Source: Cyanodermella asteris (taxonomy: Eukaryota; Ascomycota; Lecanoromycetes; Ostropales; Stictidaceae). From it: a stretch of DNA of 64,000 bases. The DNA lies in contig UYJD01000007.1 in assembly GCA_900618795.1 (NCBI GenBank), forward strand, positions 177,008 through 241,007. The letters run 5' to 3'. The notes below the pieces were generated by a model. That model saw only the letters and a program-made list of their open reading frames with translations. It searched no databases and was not told the DNA's origin. Every line of letters begins with the position of its first letter. Positions within the stretch are counted from its first letter, which is position 1. Position numbers and translations under genes: made by a program. Positions 31,666 through 41,503 of the stretch are shown here, piece by piece.

Positions 31666-31960
31666 CAAGGCGGGAGAAAAGAGGTCGCCGCCGGTGCTCC
31701 GTTCATGCCAGCTAAACAAGCAGCTAGATACCCAACTAGACATTCGCCTAAGTATCCAACTAAAATCCTAGCTAACTACCTGGCTAACCACCCAGCCAAG
31801 TGCCTAGCCAAGCACCTAGCCAAACGGCCGATTCGGTACATAGCTAACAACCTTGCCAAGTACCCAGCTAAAGACCAAGCTAAGCAAATAGCCAGGTATC
31901 TCCTGAAGGACCTCCTTAGGGAGGACTCCGGGTTGCTGAAGTGGTTGGAACAGAACTAAG
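31666..31960 (+). repeat. Imperfect tandem repeat with 12-bp period, copy A
   Basis: From about 31725 to 31910, units of the type xxCTAGCCAAGx recur every 12 bp, for about a dozen diverged units (for example CTAGCCAAGCAC at 31804-31815). One frame is open from 31705 to 31959 and reads as tetrapeptides (YPTK, YLAN, CLAK, HLAK, NLAK, YPAK). The preceding 52 bp (31666-31717) are 45/52 identical to 51789-51840. I see this as a repeat, not a gene, because related copies at 42.4 and 44.1 kb are not open. Confidence 0.8.
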
Positions 31961-32674
31961 CCTTGTTTCCCTGTCTACAAAGCCATGACAGCTGTTTGAA
32001 GTTCTTGAAAGACGCCTATAAAGACCTGCTAAAGCTGATCTCTTTTGGTTTCATGTGTCCCTACCTTCCGTGTTTATCCTCTCCCAAGATGAAGACTGCG
32101 ATCATGTTGACCGTGCTTTGCGAGGCTATTGGCCCAGGGGCTGCATATGCTGTCTCTACAAAGCTCGACAGACGTGCACAATGCAGTGCAGTAAGACCAC
32201 ACTGCTCTCTCGAGTTCGGAATCTCTGGGAATGGAAGGCGATACTGCTGGGTGGACGCGACGGGGTGGAATTGACGAGCATGACATTGCTTCATTCACAG
32301 ATTCACCCGGAGCTTTTCTGGAGCGACAGCTGAAAGGAGTAGATTCGCCACTATCGAGTCACCCCGAGATCGTGTATGACGGATGTGAAACGGTATTTGA
32401 AGGTCTGTCGACAGCAACTGTAGCAAGCGAGATAGATTATAGCTCCACTGGTGCAGCTCGGAGTATGCATTGACCAGGCCGCGCGACAAGTGCACAATAG
32501 CGCAACACTTGCCTTCACACAAAGGTAGATCTAATTGGCCATCCCCGGCACTCATACACGCCTCGGGAGTGAAGATAGGAGAGGCTAGAAATTGCTTGGA
32601 TTGTATCTGTAGGCGAGCTTACCACCGAGCGTAAATCCGTATATTGAAGGTCGCGTTCGTCATCGATAGAACAG

Positions 32675-32692
32675 AGCGCGTCTTAGCGCGTC
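32675..32692 (+). promoter_or_regulatory. Tandem AGCGCGTC elements upstream of RFC1
   Basis: Two copies of AGCGCGTC (32675-32682 and 32685-32692) lie ~120-140 bp before the RFC1 start. They resemble the CGCG core of MBF/MCB-type sites that drive G1/S genes in fungi. Function is inferred. Confidence 0.4.
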
Positions 32693-32813
32693 AACCCTGC
32701 CTCGATTGCTGCCACACTGGCTCAACTGCCGCCTAGCCACTACGGTGCTCTTTGCTTGCTACGATTTCCAGTCGGGCAACTTGCTGAGCCTCAGCGTTGC
32801 TTAATTGTGATCC

Positions 32814-35800
32814 ATGGCTCCTTCAGATATCCGCAGCTTCTTCGGTGGAGGTCCGCCCAAGAGAAAGGACCCTCCAGCAAAGAAAGCCGAACCAGAGAAG
32901 CCGAAACGCGGAAAGCGCAAGGTCATCAGCGACGACGACGACGACGAGGCGCCCCCTGCGAAGAAGGCTACACCAAAGAAGGCTGCCCCCAAGAAAGCCC
33001 CGAAGCCGGAGTCTCCCAAAGGTGTCGAAGTAAGCAGCTCAGATTACTTTGGCTCCAAGAACAAACCCGCAAGGTCATCCACGACGAAACAGCCGACGCT
33101 CCAAACACCTCAGCAAAGCCCAGCGAAGACGAAATCCACTGCTGGATCCGCTCGATCAACACGCACGAGCGCGCGCAAAGGGACAACGAAAAGCTACGTC
33201 GGTCTTGACGACGATGCCGGCGTTAAGGTGCTAGAAGATGATAATGATTCCGGAGAAGATCTTTTCGAGGCCGAGTATAAGGGCCGTGGGAAAGGAAAGA
33301 CAGATGACTACGAACAGGATGAGGATGAGGACGAGGACGAAGATGTGGTCGTTGCGGTACCTCCCAAAAGCAAGTCGAAATCTAAAACAGCCGCGAAATC
33401 CAATGGCCGAAAGCGCAAGTCTGACGATTTCGACGAAGATGACGAGGACGAAGAGGAGGAACGGCCGAAGAAGAAAGCTCCCGCAAAGAAACCAGCAGCG
33501 AAAGGGACTCCCAAGAAGACGAAGAAAGCAGATGAGCCAGAAGATGCACATATCCAGGACATTTTCGACAGCATCCAGCAAGTCAAACCACCGACGCCGC
33601 CGCCCCGTGATGGAAAATCTAGTAAATGGAAATTCGGAGGTGGACACACGAATGCGCAAGCTGCAGATCCAGGTTCGGTAGAAATACCCGAGGGTGCTGA
33701 GGACTGCCTGGCAGGTCTCAGCTTCGTTTTCACCGGCATCCTCAAGGGCTTAGGACGTGAGGAAGGTCAAGCGTTAGTCAAGCGATACGGAGGCAAGGTC
33801 ATGGGCGCCCCGAGTAAGAAGACGTCATTTGTCGTGCTCGGCGACGAAGCTGGCCCAAAGAAGCTTGAGACTATTCGTAACAACAACATCAGAACGATCG
33901 ACGAGCATGGTCTCTTCGATCTCATCAAGAAGCTTCCTGCCAATGGCGGAAGCGGAAAAGGCGCGGCGGTAGCAGCGGAAAAGAAAGCGACCGAAGAAGC
34001 CAAGGCTCAGAAAGCTGCTGATGATATGGCAGCCGAAGAGAGTCGTTTGGCCAACGAGAAGAAGAAGGCTGCCGCAAAGGCCGTGGAAGCTGGTCGGCCG
34101 GATGAGAGGAAGCAAAGAGACCCGAATGACGAATTGTGGACCGTCAAATATGCACCTTCGTCACTGAATCAAATCTGTGGCAACAAAAGCAACGTGGAGA
34201 AGCTTCAGAGGTGGCTGTCAAACTGGCACTCAAGTGCGAAGAAAAAGTTCAAGGTTGGAGGACCTGACGGAATGGGACAGTATCGCGCCGTCCTGCTGTC
34301 TGGGGGCCCAGGTATCGGCAAGACAACATCTGCGCATTTGGTCGCTAAGCTTGAAGGCTTCGACGTGGTCGAGACTAACGCAAGTGATACCAGAAGCAAG
34401 AAGCTCGTTGAACAGGGCTTGCGTGGTGTGCTTGACACGACGTCTCTCCTAGGCTACTTTGCTGGCGACGGGCAGAAGGTTGAGAAGGCCAAAAAGAAGC
34501 TGGTTCTTATCATGGACGAAGTTGATGGCATGTCTGCAGGTGACCGCGGAGGTGTTGGAGCACTGGCAAATGTCTGTCGAAAAACCAACATCCCTATCAT
34601 CCTTATTTGCAATGATCGTGGACTGCCGAAGATGAAGCCGTTCGACGTGCCCGGAACCACATTCAATTTGAAGTTCACCAAGCCAACCACTGATCAGGTC
34701 CGTGGACGCATTATGACAATTCTTTTCAAAGAAGGCATGAAAAACCTAATCCCACTAAACGCGCTCAATGCTCTGATCGAGGGAACGAACGCTGACATTC
34801 GACAAATCGTCAACATGCTTTCCTCGGCCAAGCTAGATCAGCAGGCGATGGGTTTCGAAGAAGGTAAGAAAATGGCGAATGCCTGGGAGAAGAACACGAT
34901 CCTCAAGCCCTTTGACATTACTCACAAAATTCTGTCCACTGGCATGTTCGTATCCAGCAGTAAGGCGACTTTGAACGACAAGATCGAATTGTACTTCAAC
35001 GATCACGATTTCAGTCCGTTGTTTCTGCAGGAGAACTACTTGAACGTGACTCCAACAGCTGCGAACCAATATCAGGGCAGAGAGCGTGCTCTGAAGACGC
35101 TTGAGCTTGTCGACAAGGCAGCAGAAAGTATCAGTGATGGGGACCTTGTCGATCGGATGATCCATGGCACGCAGCAGCAATGGAGTCTCATGCCCACGCA
35201 CGCTATTTTCAGTTTTGTTCGGCCGGCAAGCTTTGTCACCGGTCCTGGCAGAGGAGGATATGCGTCAACCACATTCCCGAAATACCTGGGCAACCTCAGC
35301 AAGACTGGCAAGCACCAAAGATACATCAAGGAAATTCAAGGTCATATGCGTCTTCGAGCGTCTGCGGATCGTCACGACATTCGACAACAGTATCTTCCCG
35401 TCCTGTGGGAAAAGCTCATCAAAGGCCTACAAGAGCATGGCGGAGAAAGTGGCGGCATAGAAGAAGTCATTGATCTCATGGACAGCTACTTTTTGACAAA
35501 GGAAGACTGGGATGCCATATACGAGCTCGGAGTTGGTAGGTGCTCACAGGAGGCGGTGACAATTCCGACGCAAGTCAAGTCCAACTTCACGCGCAAGTAC
35601 AATGCGATGAGCCACCCGTTGGCGTTCATGAAGTCGACCGACAAAGAGCCTCCGGTCAAGAAGGACAAGGCCGATAAGCCCGATCTCGAAGAGGCTCTCG
35701 AGGAGAGTGAAGAGGAGGAATTGTTGGCTGACCCGGCTGCGGAGGACGGCGACGAAGAGCTCGACTTGAAGAAGGACAAGTACGTCCGTGCGCCGAAGAA

Positions 35801-35954
35801 GAAGAAGGCACCGGCGAAGAAGGCACCGGCGGGCAAGGGCAAAAAGAAGGAGCAGGACGATTTCCTCGACGATGAGGAGGAGGAGGAGGAGGTCGAGGTC
35901 AAGCCGAAGGCTCGAGGAAAGGCTGCGGGCAGGGGTAGAGGCAAGGCGAAGTGA
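32814..35954 (+). CDS. RFC1: Replication factor C large subunit Rfc1
   Basis: Single exon, 1046 aa. The N-terminus has a PCNA-binding-like motif (IRSFFGG) followed by a long Lys/Ala/Asp/Glu-rich disordered region. A BRCT domain is at ~300-380 (GLSFVFTGIL...GGKVMGAPSKKTSFVVLGDEAGP...TIDEHGLFDLI). The AAA+ clamp-loader core follows with Walker A GGPGIGKTT (~495-503), Walker B LVLIMDEVDGM (~563-573), LICNDRGLPK, and the Rfc1-specific C-terminal domain. The last ~100 residues are acidic and Lys-rich, ending GRGKAK, likely a nuclear localisation tail. It loads PCNA onto primer-template junctions as part of the RFC pentamer. Confidence 0.96.
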   Translation: MAPSDIRSFFGGGPPKRKDPPAKKAEPEKPKRGKRKVISDDDDDEAPPAKKATPKKAAPKKAPKPESPKGVEVSSSDYFGSKNKPARSSTTKQPTLQTPQQSPAKTKSTAGSARSTRTSARKGTTKSYVGLDDDAGVKVLEDDNDSGEDLFEAEYKGRGKGKTDDYEQDEDEDEDEDVVVAVPPKSKSKSKTAAKSNGRKRKSDDFDEDDEDEEEERPKKKAPAKKPAAKGTPKKTKKADEPEDAHIQDIFDSIQQVKPPTPPPRDGKSSKWKFGGGHTNAQAADPGSVEIPEGAEDCLAGLSFVFTGILKGLGREEGQALVKRYGGKVMGAPSKKTSFVVLGDEAGPKKLETIRNNNIRTIDEHGLFDLIKKLPANGGSGKGAAVAAEKKATEEAKAQKAADDMAAEESRLANEKKKAAAKAVEAGRPDERKQRDPNDELWTVKYAPSSLNQICGNKSNVEKLQRWLSNWHSSAKKKFKVGGPDGMGQYRAVLLSGGPGIGKTTSAHLVAKLEGFDVVETNASDTRSKKLVEQGLRGVLDTTSLLGYFAGDGQKVEKAKKKLVLIMDEVDGMSAGDRGGVGALANVCRKTNIPIILICNDRGLPKMKPFDVPGTTFNLKFTKPTTDQVRGRIMTILFKEGMKNLIPLNALNALIEGTNADIRQIVNMLSSAKLDQQAMGFEEGKKMANAWEKNTILKPFDITHKILSTGMFVSSSKATLNDKIELYFNDHDFSPLFLQENYLNVTPTAANQYQGRERALKTLELVDKAAESISDGDLVDRMIHGTQQQWSLMPTHAIFSFVRPASFVTGPGRGGYASTTFPKYLGNLSKTGKHQRYIKEIQGHMRLRASADRHDIRQQYLPVLWEKLIKGLQEHGGESGGIEEVIDLMDSYFLTKEDWDAIYELGVGRCSQEAVTIPTQVKSNFTRKYNAMSHPLAFMKSTDKEPPVKKDKADKPDLEEALEESEEEELLADPAAEDGDEELDLKKDKYVRAPKKKKAPAKKAPAGKGKKKEQDDFLDDEEEEEEVEVKPKARGKAAGRGRGKAK

Positions 35955-36382
35955 GCTCGATTTGACAACGTATCGCTCAGAAATTGCTTCGAGCCCGCAG
36001 CATCGACTGCGGATGGTTTGGGGGTCAATATTTGCCTTGCTTGACCAACCTTGCAGCGTTAGCGATCAATTGCAGTTTGCTTGCTTGCTTCGTACTTCAC
36101 TGGACATTCTTTGTTGCCATCCCGGTTGTACTCGAACCCAAGACGTGAAATGTTCGTAGTGGAAGAATACCGTCCAACAGGGCGCACAAATGCAAGCGAC
36201 TTGTCGTTTCTATGGTTTCGGAAATATGTTACTGCTGTGGAACATTCTCAGGGTCAGTGAGATTGAGTGGCTACAGGTGTGTAGAGGACCAAAGACTAAC
36301 AATGACTATGCTTCGGCAGTCGCCGAAAAATCAATTAGTCCATTAGCATGGACAGGTTCGCATCATCTCTCATCGCACTCTT
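35955..36382. other. Convergent intergenic region
   Basis: These are the 3' ends of RFC1 and the FAD oxidoreductase. A B-box-like GGGTTCGAGT (minus strand, near 36130) has no matching A box or acceptor stem, so no tRNA is called. Confidence 0.6.
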
Positions 36383-37912
36383 TCATGACCGCTTTTGTTT
36401 CCTTGAGCCCTGCAAGCCCACAGTCATCATCAGAGTTCCCAGAATCAAGAAAGGAATCTGTATCAACTGAATGATGATCCGCACCACATGGTCCTGCCAA
36501 AATAATTCCGGCTTCCGACCTCTGCTGAAAGTGCTATCCACAAACTCGAAGGGAAGCTTAGCACCCAGGTGCTTGATCGCAGCATCCAACCCGCTAGAGA
36601 AGCCGTCCTCGTGGAAGCCGTACTTCGTCCACGCACCCGTATAGCTGATGCCTCTCGTGTTCTGGATCGTAGGTAGCATTTTCTGGCCTCTGATTGCATC
36701 GCTGTTGTACAGCGGATGCTCATATTCGTACCTGCCTTGTACCGTTTCCGGATCCGGTTCGTGGAGTGGGTTGAGAGTCACCAAGACCGGACCAAACTCG
36801 TCTTCGGGAATGTGCTGCAGTAGGTTCATCCAGTAGGTCAGACATACTTGATCTACTGCATCTGGTCCCGAAGTCGTGAGGTAGTTCCAGGCCGACCATG
36901 CGACTCGTCGCTCCGGCATCAAGCTGAGGTCAGAGTGCATGACCGCCACGTTCTTGCTCGTTTGGAACAGGTTCAGTATACCCCGTTCCTTTGGCGTTGC
37001 AGCGCTTTGCATGATGTTCATGGCTTGATCTCCGTGGGTCGCTAGGATTACGTGGTCGAAGATTTCAGTACGGAGGCCTTTGAGCTGGAGGATGGTCTTG
37101 CCGTCAGCCCGGGTGAAGAGGGAATTGACTGCAGTTTTAAGATGGATGTTGGAGGCAGGGACACCGGAGACGACGGCGTCGATGTATGCTTTGGAGCCAC
37201 CCGGTATCGTGAGCCAGTCTGGTCTGGCGGCGACGGTGGAAAGGAGGTGGTGATTCCACATGAAGCGGACGAGTGTCACGGCGGGAAAGTCCAGGGAGCA
37301 TTTGTCGGGAATCGTGCTCCAAACGGCGGCCGTCATAGGAATGAGATAGTCGTCTCGAAAGGCGTCTGAATAGCCTTCACGATCCAGATAGTCGCCAATG
37401 CTCTCATGCCGTCTCGGCTGGCTCGCGTGCTTCGCGCCCTTGGACGACAATGCCTCATACGCAACCGGATCGTTCTCAGACTCATTCTCACCTGCCAGCA
37501 GATCCAACGCAAATTGATTGAACCTCACGATATCGAAAATCATCCTCCACATTCTCAAGCTCACCAGATTCCGTTTCTGAGCAAAGATCGATGCCAGCGA
37601 CGTGCCCGCCCACTCGAACTTTCCAGCATCGCCAGAGACTCCAAACGTCATGTCGGTTCTGGCCGTTTTGACGCGGACTTCGTCCAGAAATCGGATGAAA
37701 TTGGGGTAAGTTGCAGTGTTCATGACAATGAAGCCCGTGTCGACGTTGGTTTGGGAACCATTGTGCTTGAAGACGCAGGTGTTTGTGTGACCGCCTAGAC
37801 GGTCGCCGGCTTCGAAGAGGTGGACTTCGTGGTTGGTGCTTTTGAGGGCCCAAAAGGCGCCGAGGCCAGCGCAGCCGCTGCCGACGATGGCGACGCGCTT
37901 GCGTTCACTCAT
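36383..37912 (-). CDS. FAD-dependent oxidoreductase (amine-oxidase-like fold), membrane-tethered
   Basis: Single exon, 509 aa. The N-terminal dinucleotide-binding motif VAIVGSGCAGLGAFWAL with the acidic strand end HLFEAGDRLGGHTNT marks an FAD enzyme of the flavin amine oxidase/NAD(P)-binding_8 type. DTGFIVMNTATYPN, MTAAVWSTIP, WLTIPGGSKAYIDAV, VILATHGDQA and a C-terminal FAD loop (SYTGAWTKYGFHEDGFSSGLDA) follow. This pattern is shared with proteins encoded next to cyclopropane-fatty-acid synthases in bacteria and with fungal relatives of unknown substrate. The last 30 residues form one hydrophobic helix (IIIQLIQIPFLILGTLMMTVG) and a basic tail, so membrane anchoring is likely. Confidence 0.82.
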   Translation of the reverse strand: MSERKRVAIVGSGCAGLGAFWALKSTNHEVHLFEAGDRLGGHTNTCVFKHNGSQTNVDTGFIVMNTATYPNFIRFLDEVRVKTARTDMTFGVSGDAGKFEWAGTSLASIFAQKRNLVSLRMWRMIFDIVRFNQFALDLLAGENESENDPVAYEALSSKGAKHASQPRRHESIGDYLDREGYSDAFRDDYLIPMTAAVWSTIPDKCSLDFPAVTLVRFMWNHHLLSTVAARPDWLTIPGGSKAYIDAVVSGVPASNIHLKTAVNSLFTRADGKTILQLKGLRTEIFDHVILATHGDQAMNIMQSAATPKERGILNLFQTSKNVAVMHSDLSLMPERRVAWSAWNYLTTSGPDAVDQVCLTYWMNLLQHIPEDEFGPVLVTLNPLHEPDPETVQGRYEYEHPLYNSDAIRGQKMLPTIQNTRGISYTGAWTKYGFHEDGFSSGLDAAIKHLGAKLPFEFVDSTFSRGRKPELFWQDHVVRIIIQLIQIPFLILGTLMMTVGLQGSRKQKRS

Positions 37913-38368
37913 TCGATATGATTTTAATCCGGGATTCTAACATGTGGGTTTTGATTTCGGAGCTTTGCTGGGCTGGTTGGGAGCTATGGAGCTGTGTTGA
38001 ATAGAGTTCTGGTAGTGTAGTGTGTGCGTAGTAATCGATGACGATCGCCGTTGAGGCCATGACACGGGCGTGCAGAGAACATATCTTACCACCCCTCGCA
38101 GCTTGGTCCCAACTCTCGAACGCTACCTAAATCCCAAGAGCTCGAAGCAGGATTGCTAACTTCTGGATCTGATGCGGCTTGCCAACCGATGGTCAGAATG
38201 ACTGCTTGCTTGCTCTGCAATCACTGGAAGTTCCTTTTCGCAGACTCTGGCGACCTGGTGGCTGTGACGAGCTTGCCAGCTCCTTGTGTCGGGCATTGCC
38301 CTCTGAGAAATCATCTACGTGCAGATTGGACAAGTTTTCCCTTGGCAGTATGGTTATGCAATCTCGAT
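37913..38368. other. Intergenic, FAD oxidoreductase promoter
   Basis: No gene or repeat was recognised. Confidence 0.6.
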
Positions 38369-39258
38369 TTATTTCGCAATTGCTTTCATCAACACCCCGA
38401 GAATCTCGAGATCTTTCCGGGCATCAGCGAGGCTGGTCTTTGGCGTCTTCCCATGTACAACCCAATCATAAACCTCCTTCAGCTGCAACGTATAAGGATC
38501 TTCGTACGTTCTTCGAATCGTCGACTCTCTATACGATCCATCTGGCAAGGAGTCCTTGACCAATATGGTCGTCGGCAAGCCCTTGACGAACGGCGTATCC
38601 ATGCACACCTTGACGGTCTTATCACCGAAGATCTCTATCGAAGCATCGAATCGCGCCACCTGGTCGACAACTGACTCATAAGCAACCGCAAATCCAGGAT
38701 ATTGGAATATCGCACTGGAACGGTGAGTCTGCCGGTTACGTTGCTCCAGGTTTCACCTTACCTCCAGAACGGCGAGCCGATAGTGGCGCAAGGTGAGAAG
38801 CCTACGACGCCCTTCGGCATCCCAAGAATCTCTCGCATGGCGCTCAAATCGTGCGATCCCAGCATGGAAAGCATATGCCACATCATGTCCGTCTCCTTTG
38901 TGACCCCAACGCCAAGTTCGACCTGAAGAGCTTGCTCGAAGTCACTATCTGTCTTGGTCTGCAGCCCTTCAAAGTCTTCCTTGCGGTAATCCTTGAACGT
39001 CCTCGGAAACATGCCATATTGTCCTATGAGCACCGAGTTCGGCCCAATGATGTCTCGAACACGCGCGTACCGCACCTGCTCGATGCTTCCGACCTCTCTC
39101 AAGGCGTCCTCGAATGCTGCAGCATATCGTCTCATATACCCAATGAAGCATCTTGAGCCACCTACGGCCTTCTCCGCCGCGATGAACAGGTCGGCATCGC
39201 GTAGAGACAAAGCCATTGGCTTCTCGATGAAGAAATGTTTGTTGGCTCGCAAATGCTA
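38369..39258 (-). pseudogene. Gfo/Idh/MocA-family oxidoreductase lacking its NAD-binding N-terminus
   Basis: Two exons are clear: up to 38762, and 38714-38369, with a 47-bp intron (GTAAGG...TTCCAG). They encode LRANKHFFIEKPMALS (the EKP motif closing the Rossmann domain), GYMRRYAAAFEDAL, WHMLSMLGSHDLSAMREILG and a C-terminal DASIEIFGDKT...YTLQLKEVYDWV. About 280 residues remain of ~390. Upstream of position 39258 there is an in-frame TAG and no trace of the expected GxGxxG strand in the next 350 bp. The TAG could be an intron acceptor (GGTAG|CAT TTG CGA), but no matching upstream exon is visible. Instead the adjoining DNA codes, on the other strand, for a fragment of a different family. Confidence 0.75.
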
Positions 39259-39945
39259 CCAGTGCTCCAGACGCGTGGAAAGCATGCATTTTCGAACCAG
39301 ATGAACCGGTCGGGTTCAGCGCAGAGTTTCCGGGACTGCACACACTCGAACTAGAGGCCTGTCGCCTAGTCGGTCCCGATTGTCCAGAACAACTGACTCT
39401 CTCCAATCCAGAATTTCTTGTCACACCCTTCGGAAACCGCTTGCGACAATTGAGTCTGAGGCGCGTGACATTCTCATGGACGTTCTTCGAAGAATTGCAG
39501 TCAAGAAACGTCGAGACTCTGGCCAAATTCGAGATATGGGATTCCTCGATGTACAGCGGAAGATTCGCTTAGGTATTTGACCTGATCGCGTCCGGCCATA
39601 ATGTATTACCTCATGTCAAGTTCCACCGCTGCGCGTGAGATAAGCTGGAAGTTAGCGAACGGAATTTTTGCTTGGGCGGAGGTTACTTGGAAGGAGGATA
39701 TCCGGAGCGATGGGCGGCGGGCGATGGATGATGAAGACCGCCTTGCGTATTTGGCAATAATCAAGCAGGTCAATCTCAGGCGCCGCGCTGCGAAGCTTGA
39801 GAGGATAGTTATCATTGAGCATGAATTCCCGAAGGACGGCAACTATGGATTGATGTTTCACGGCGAGACCGGGGTGCAGACATTGCTGCGACCGGCGAGA
39901 CAAGCACCGAAGCAGATTTGCTTTGGCAGTCACAATTGGATCTGA
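39253..39945 (+). pseudogene. Fragment of an LRR/F-box-like protein, decayed
   Basis: One plus-strand frame from about 39250 reads ACIFEPDEPVGFSAEFPGL, TLELEACRLVGPD, LRQLSLRRVTFSWTFFEEL and LAKFEIWDSSMYSGRFA. It hits TAG at 39570-39572 and continues in the same frame as VFDLIASGHNVLPHVKFHRCA to TGA. A second frame then carries EISWKLANGIFAWAEVTW and continues to 39945. The repeated L-x-L-x-x-C/V pattern resembles the leucine-rich part of fungal F-box proteins. There is no start and no F-box, and the left end coincides with the truncated oxidoreductase, which points to a rearrangement junction. The family call is tentative. Confidence 0.5.
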
Positions 39946-40097
39946 ATGTAAATCCTTTCGTCAACACGCGGCCAAATGCCATCAGAGGTCCCACTACATG
40001 GTGAAAAAGCTCAACGAATCTGATGGAGCCGACTGGAGGTCTATCCTTACGAGCTGACTGTTGGCGGGCGGTGCTAAGAACAATAATAAGGTTCTGC

Positions 40098-41476
40098 TCA
40101 GTTGGACGAGAATCTATCCCCGGGATACTGCACTTTCCTGACAATCGAACGGTTGCAGTCCTTGAGGCTGCAGATACCCGCCAGCCCCATACTTTGATCA
40201 AGATCCTGCGACAAAGGATTAGCTTCTCCCGGATGCAACCACCACCTCTGCGGAGGTTCGACTTACCGCCAGAATGTTCTGCAAAGTAGCCTTCGCCCCC
40301 TTTTTGCCATTTATCGAAAGCCCATAGATGTATGGTCGTCCAACCAAGACAGCCTTAGCTCCCAGACTCAAAGCCTTGATGACATCCCCGCCGGTCCTAA
40401 TGCCGCTGTCAAACAGTACGGTGATCTTTTCACCCACCTCGTCCACGATCTCAGGCAAGACGTCCAAGCTACCGATCGCGCCATCCAACTGTCTGCCACC
40501 GTGGTTGCTGACTACGATGCCGTCCACCCCGGCTTCGACAGCCAACTTGGCGTCCTCAACATGCTGGATACCCTTCAGCACAATCGGACCATCCCAGTTG
40601 TCTTTCAGCAGCTTGATGTCCTCCCAGCTATGGTTTTTGCCCGGGAAGACCTTCTTCTCCCACGCCATGCTTGCCGCAACGATATCGTCCTCGATCTCCT
40701 TTCCATAGGTCTCCTTGAAGTATCGTCGGAAAACGGGGTCACTGAACCCAACTTGGTTTCCCACGCCAAGAGCAAACGGTACGTATGCGAGTTCCAGATC
40801 CGCGGGTCTCCATCCCAGGTTCCACGTGTCGAGAGTGACGACCAGCGTCTTGTATCCGTTCTCCTTTGCGCGCTTGAGCAGGCTGATGGTGATTTCGTCG
40901 TCGTGGGGCCAGTAGAGTTGGTACCAGCGGTTGCCGTCTCCGTTCGACTTGGCGGCTTCTTCGATTGTTGATGATGCGGCCGTAGAATGCGTGTAGGTGA
41001 TGTCAAGCTCGGCGGCGATCTGTGCGCAGCCGACCTCGCGGTCTGTGTGGAAAATACTGTGAACGCCGATGGGAGCCATGATCACGGGCGAGTGCATCTT
41101 TTGGCCGAAGATGGTGGTGGAAAGGTCACGTTTGGTAGATGGGCGCAACATCCGAGGGATGATCTGTCAAGCATGTCAACTTCGATTCGATGTTGGATGA
41201 AGGAGACATGATTGAAAATCCATGGAGCGCAGTTACCTTCCATTGCCTGAAAGCCGACCGATTCGCTTCCATCGTTGCCCTCTCGCCCGCGCCGCCAGCA
41301 ACATAATTGAACGATCGTCGGCCGAGATGCTCCTTGGCCTGGGCCTCGAGCTTGTTTGGATCAGTCGTGACCGTGGGGAGCTTGTCATTTACAATCCCGT
41401 TCATGTAGATCTCAGTTTGCCAGGTGCCATATTTGCGAGGATCGACCTCGTCCTCGCCCTTGTGCATTTGAGCCAT
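40098..41476 (-). CDS. FMN-dependent alpha-hydroxy acid dehydrogenase (lactate 2-monooxygenase-like)
   Basis: Exons 41476-41237, 41163-40267 and 40205-40098 with introns of 73 and 61 bp give 414 aa. FMN-barrel motifs are present: SFNYVAGGAGERATMEANR, PRMLRPSTKRDLSTTIFG, MAPIGVHSIFH, YTHSTAASSTIEE, RWYQLYWP, the catalytic SNHGGRQLD and FDSGIRTGGDVIKALSLGAKAVLVGRP. The last exon supplies DLDQSMGLAGI and CNRSIVRKVQY, the normal family end. It would oxidise L-2-hydroxy acids via FMN. The large set of fungal paralogs is mostly uncharacterised, so the substrate is open. An in-frame ATG at 41503 would add nine residues. Confidence 0.9.
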
Positions 41477-41503
41477 GGTGTAATTATGCGAAGCTGAATA
41501 CAA

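Larger units (their letters stand above)
31541..32813. other. Gene-poor region with 12-bp repeat array and RFC1 promoter
   Basis: It holds the repeat array described separately (31666-31960) and the RFC1 upstream region. No other gene was recognised between 31961 and 32813; the open frames at 31963-32473 look random. Confidence 0.6.

Noticed and set aside
31705-31959. 84-aa repeat protein gene
   Set aside because: The frame coincides with a 12-bp repeat whose other copies are not open; no start context or domain.
36120-36150. tRNA B box (GGGTTCGAGT, minus strand) after RFC1
   Set aside because: No A box or cloverleaf arms nearby.
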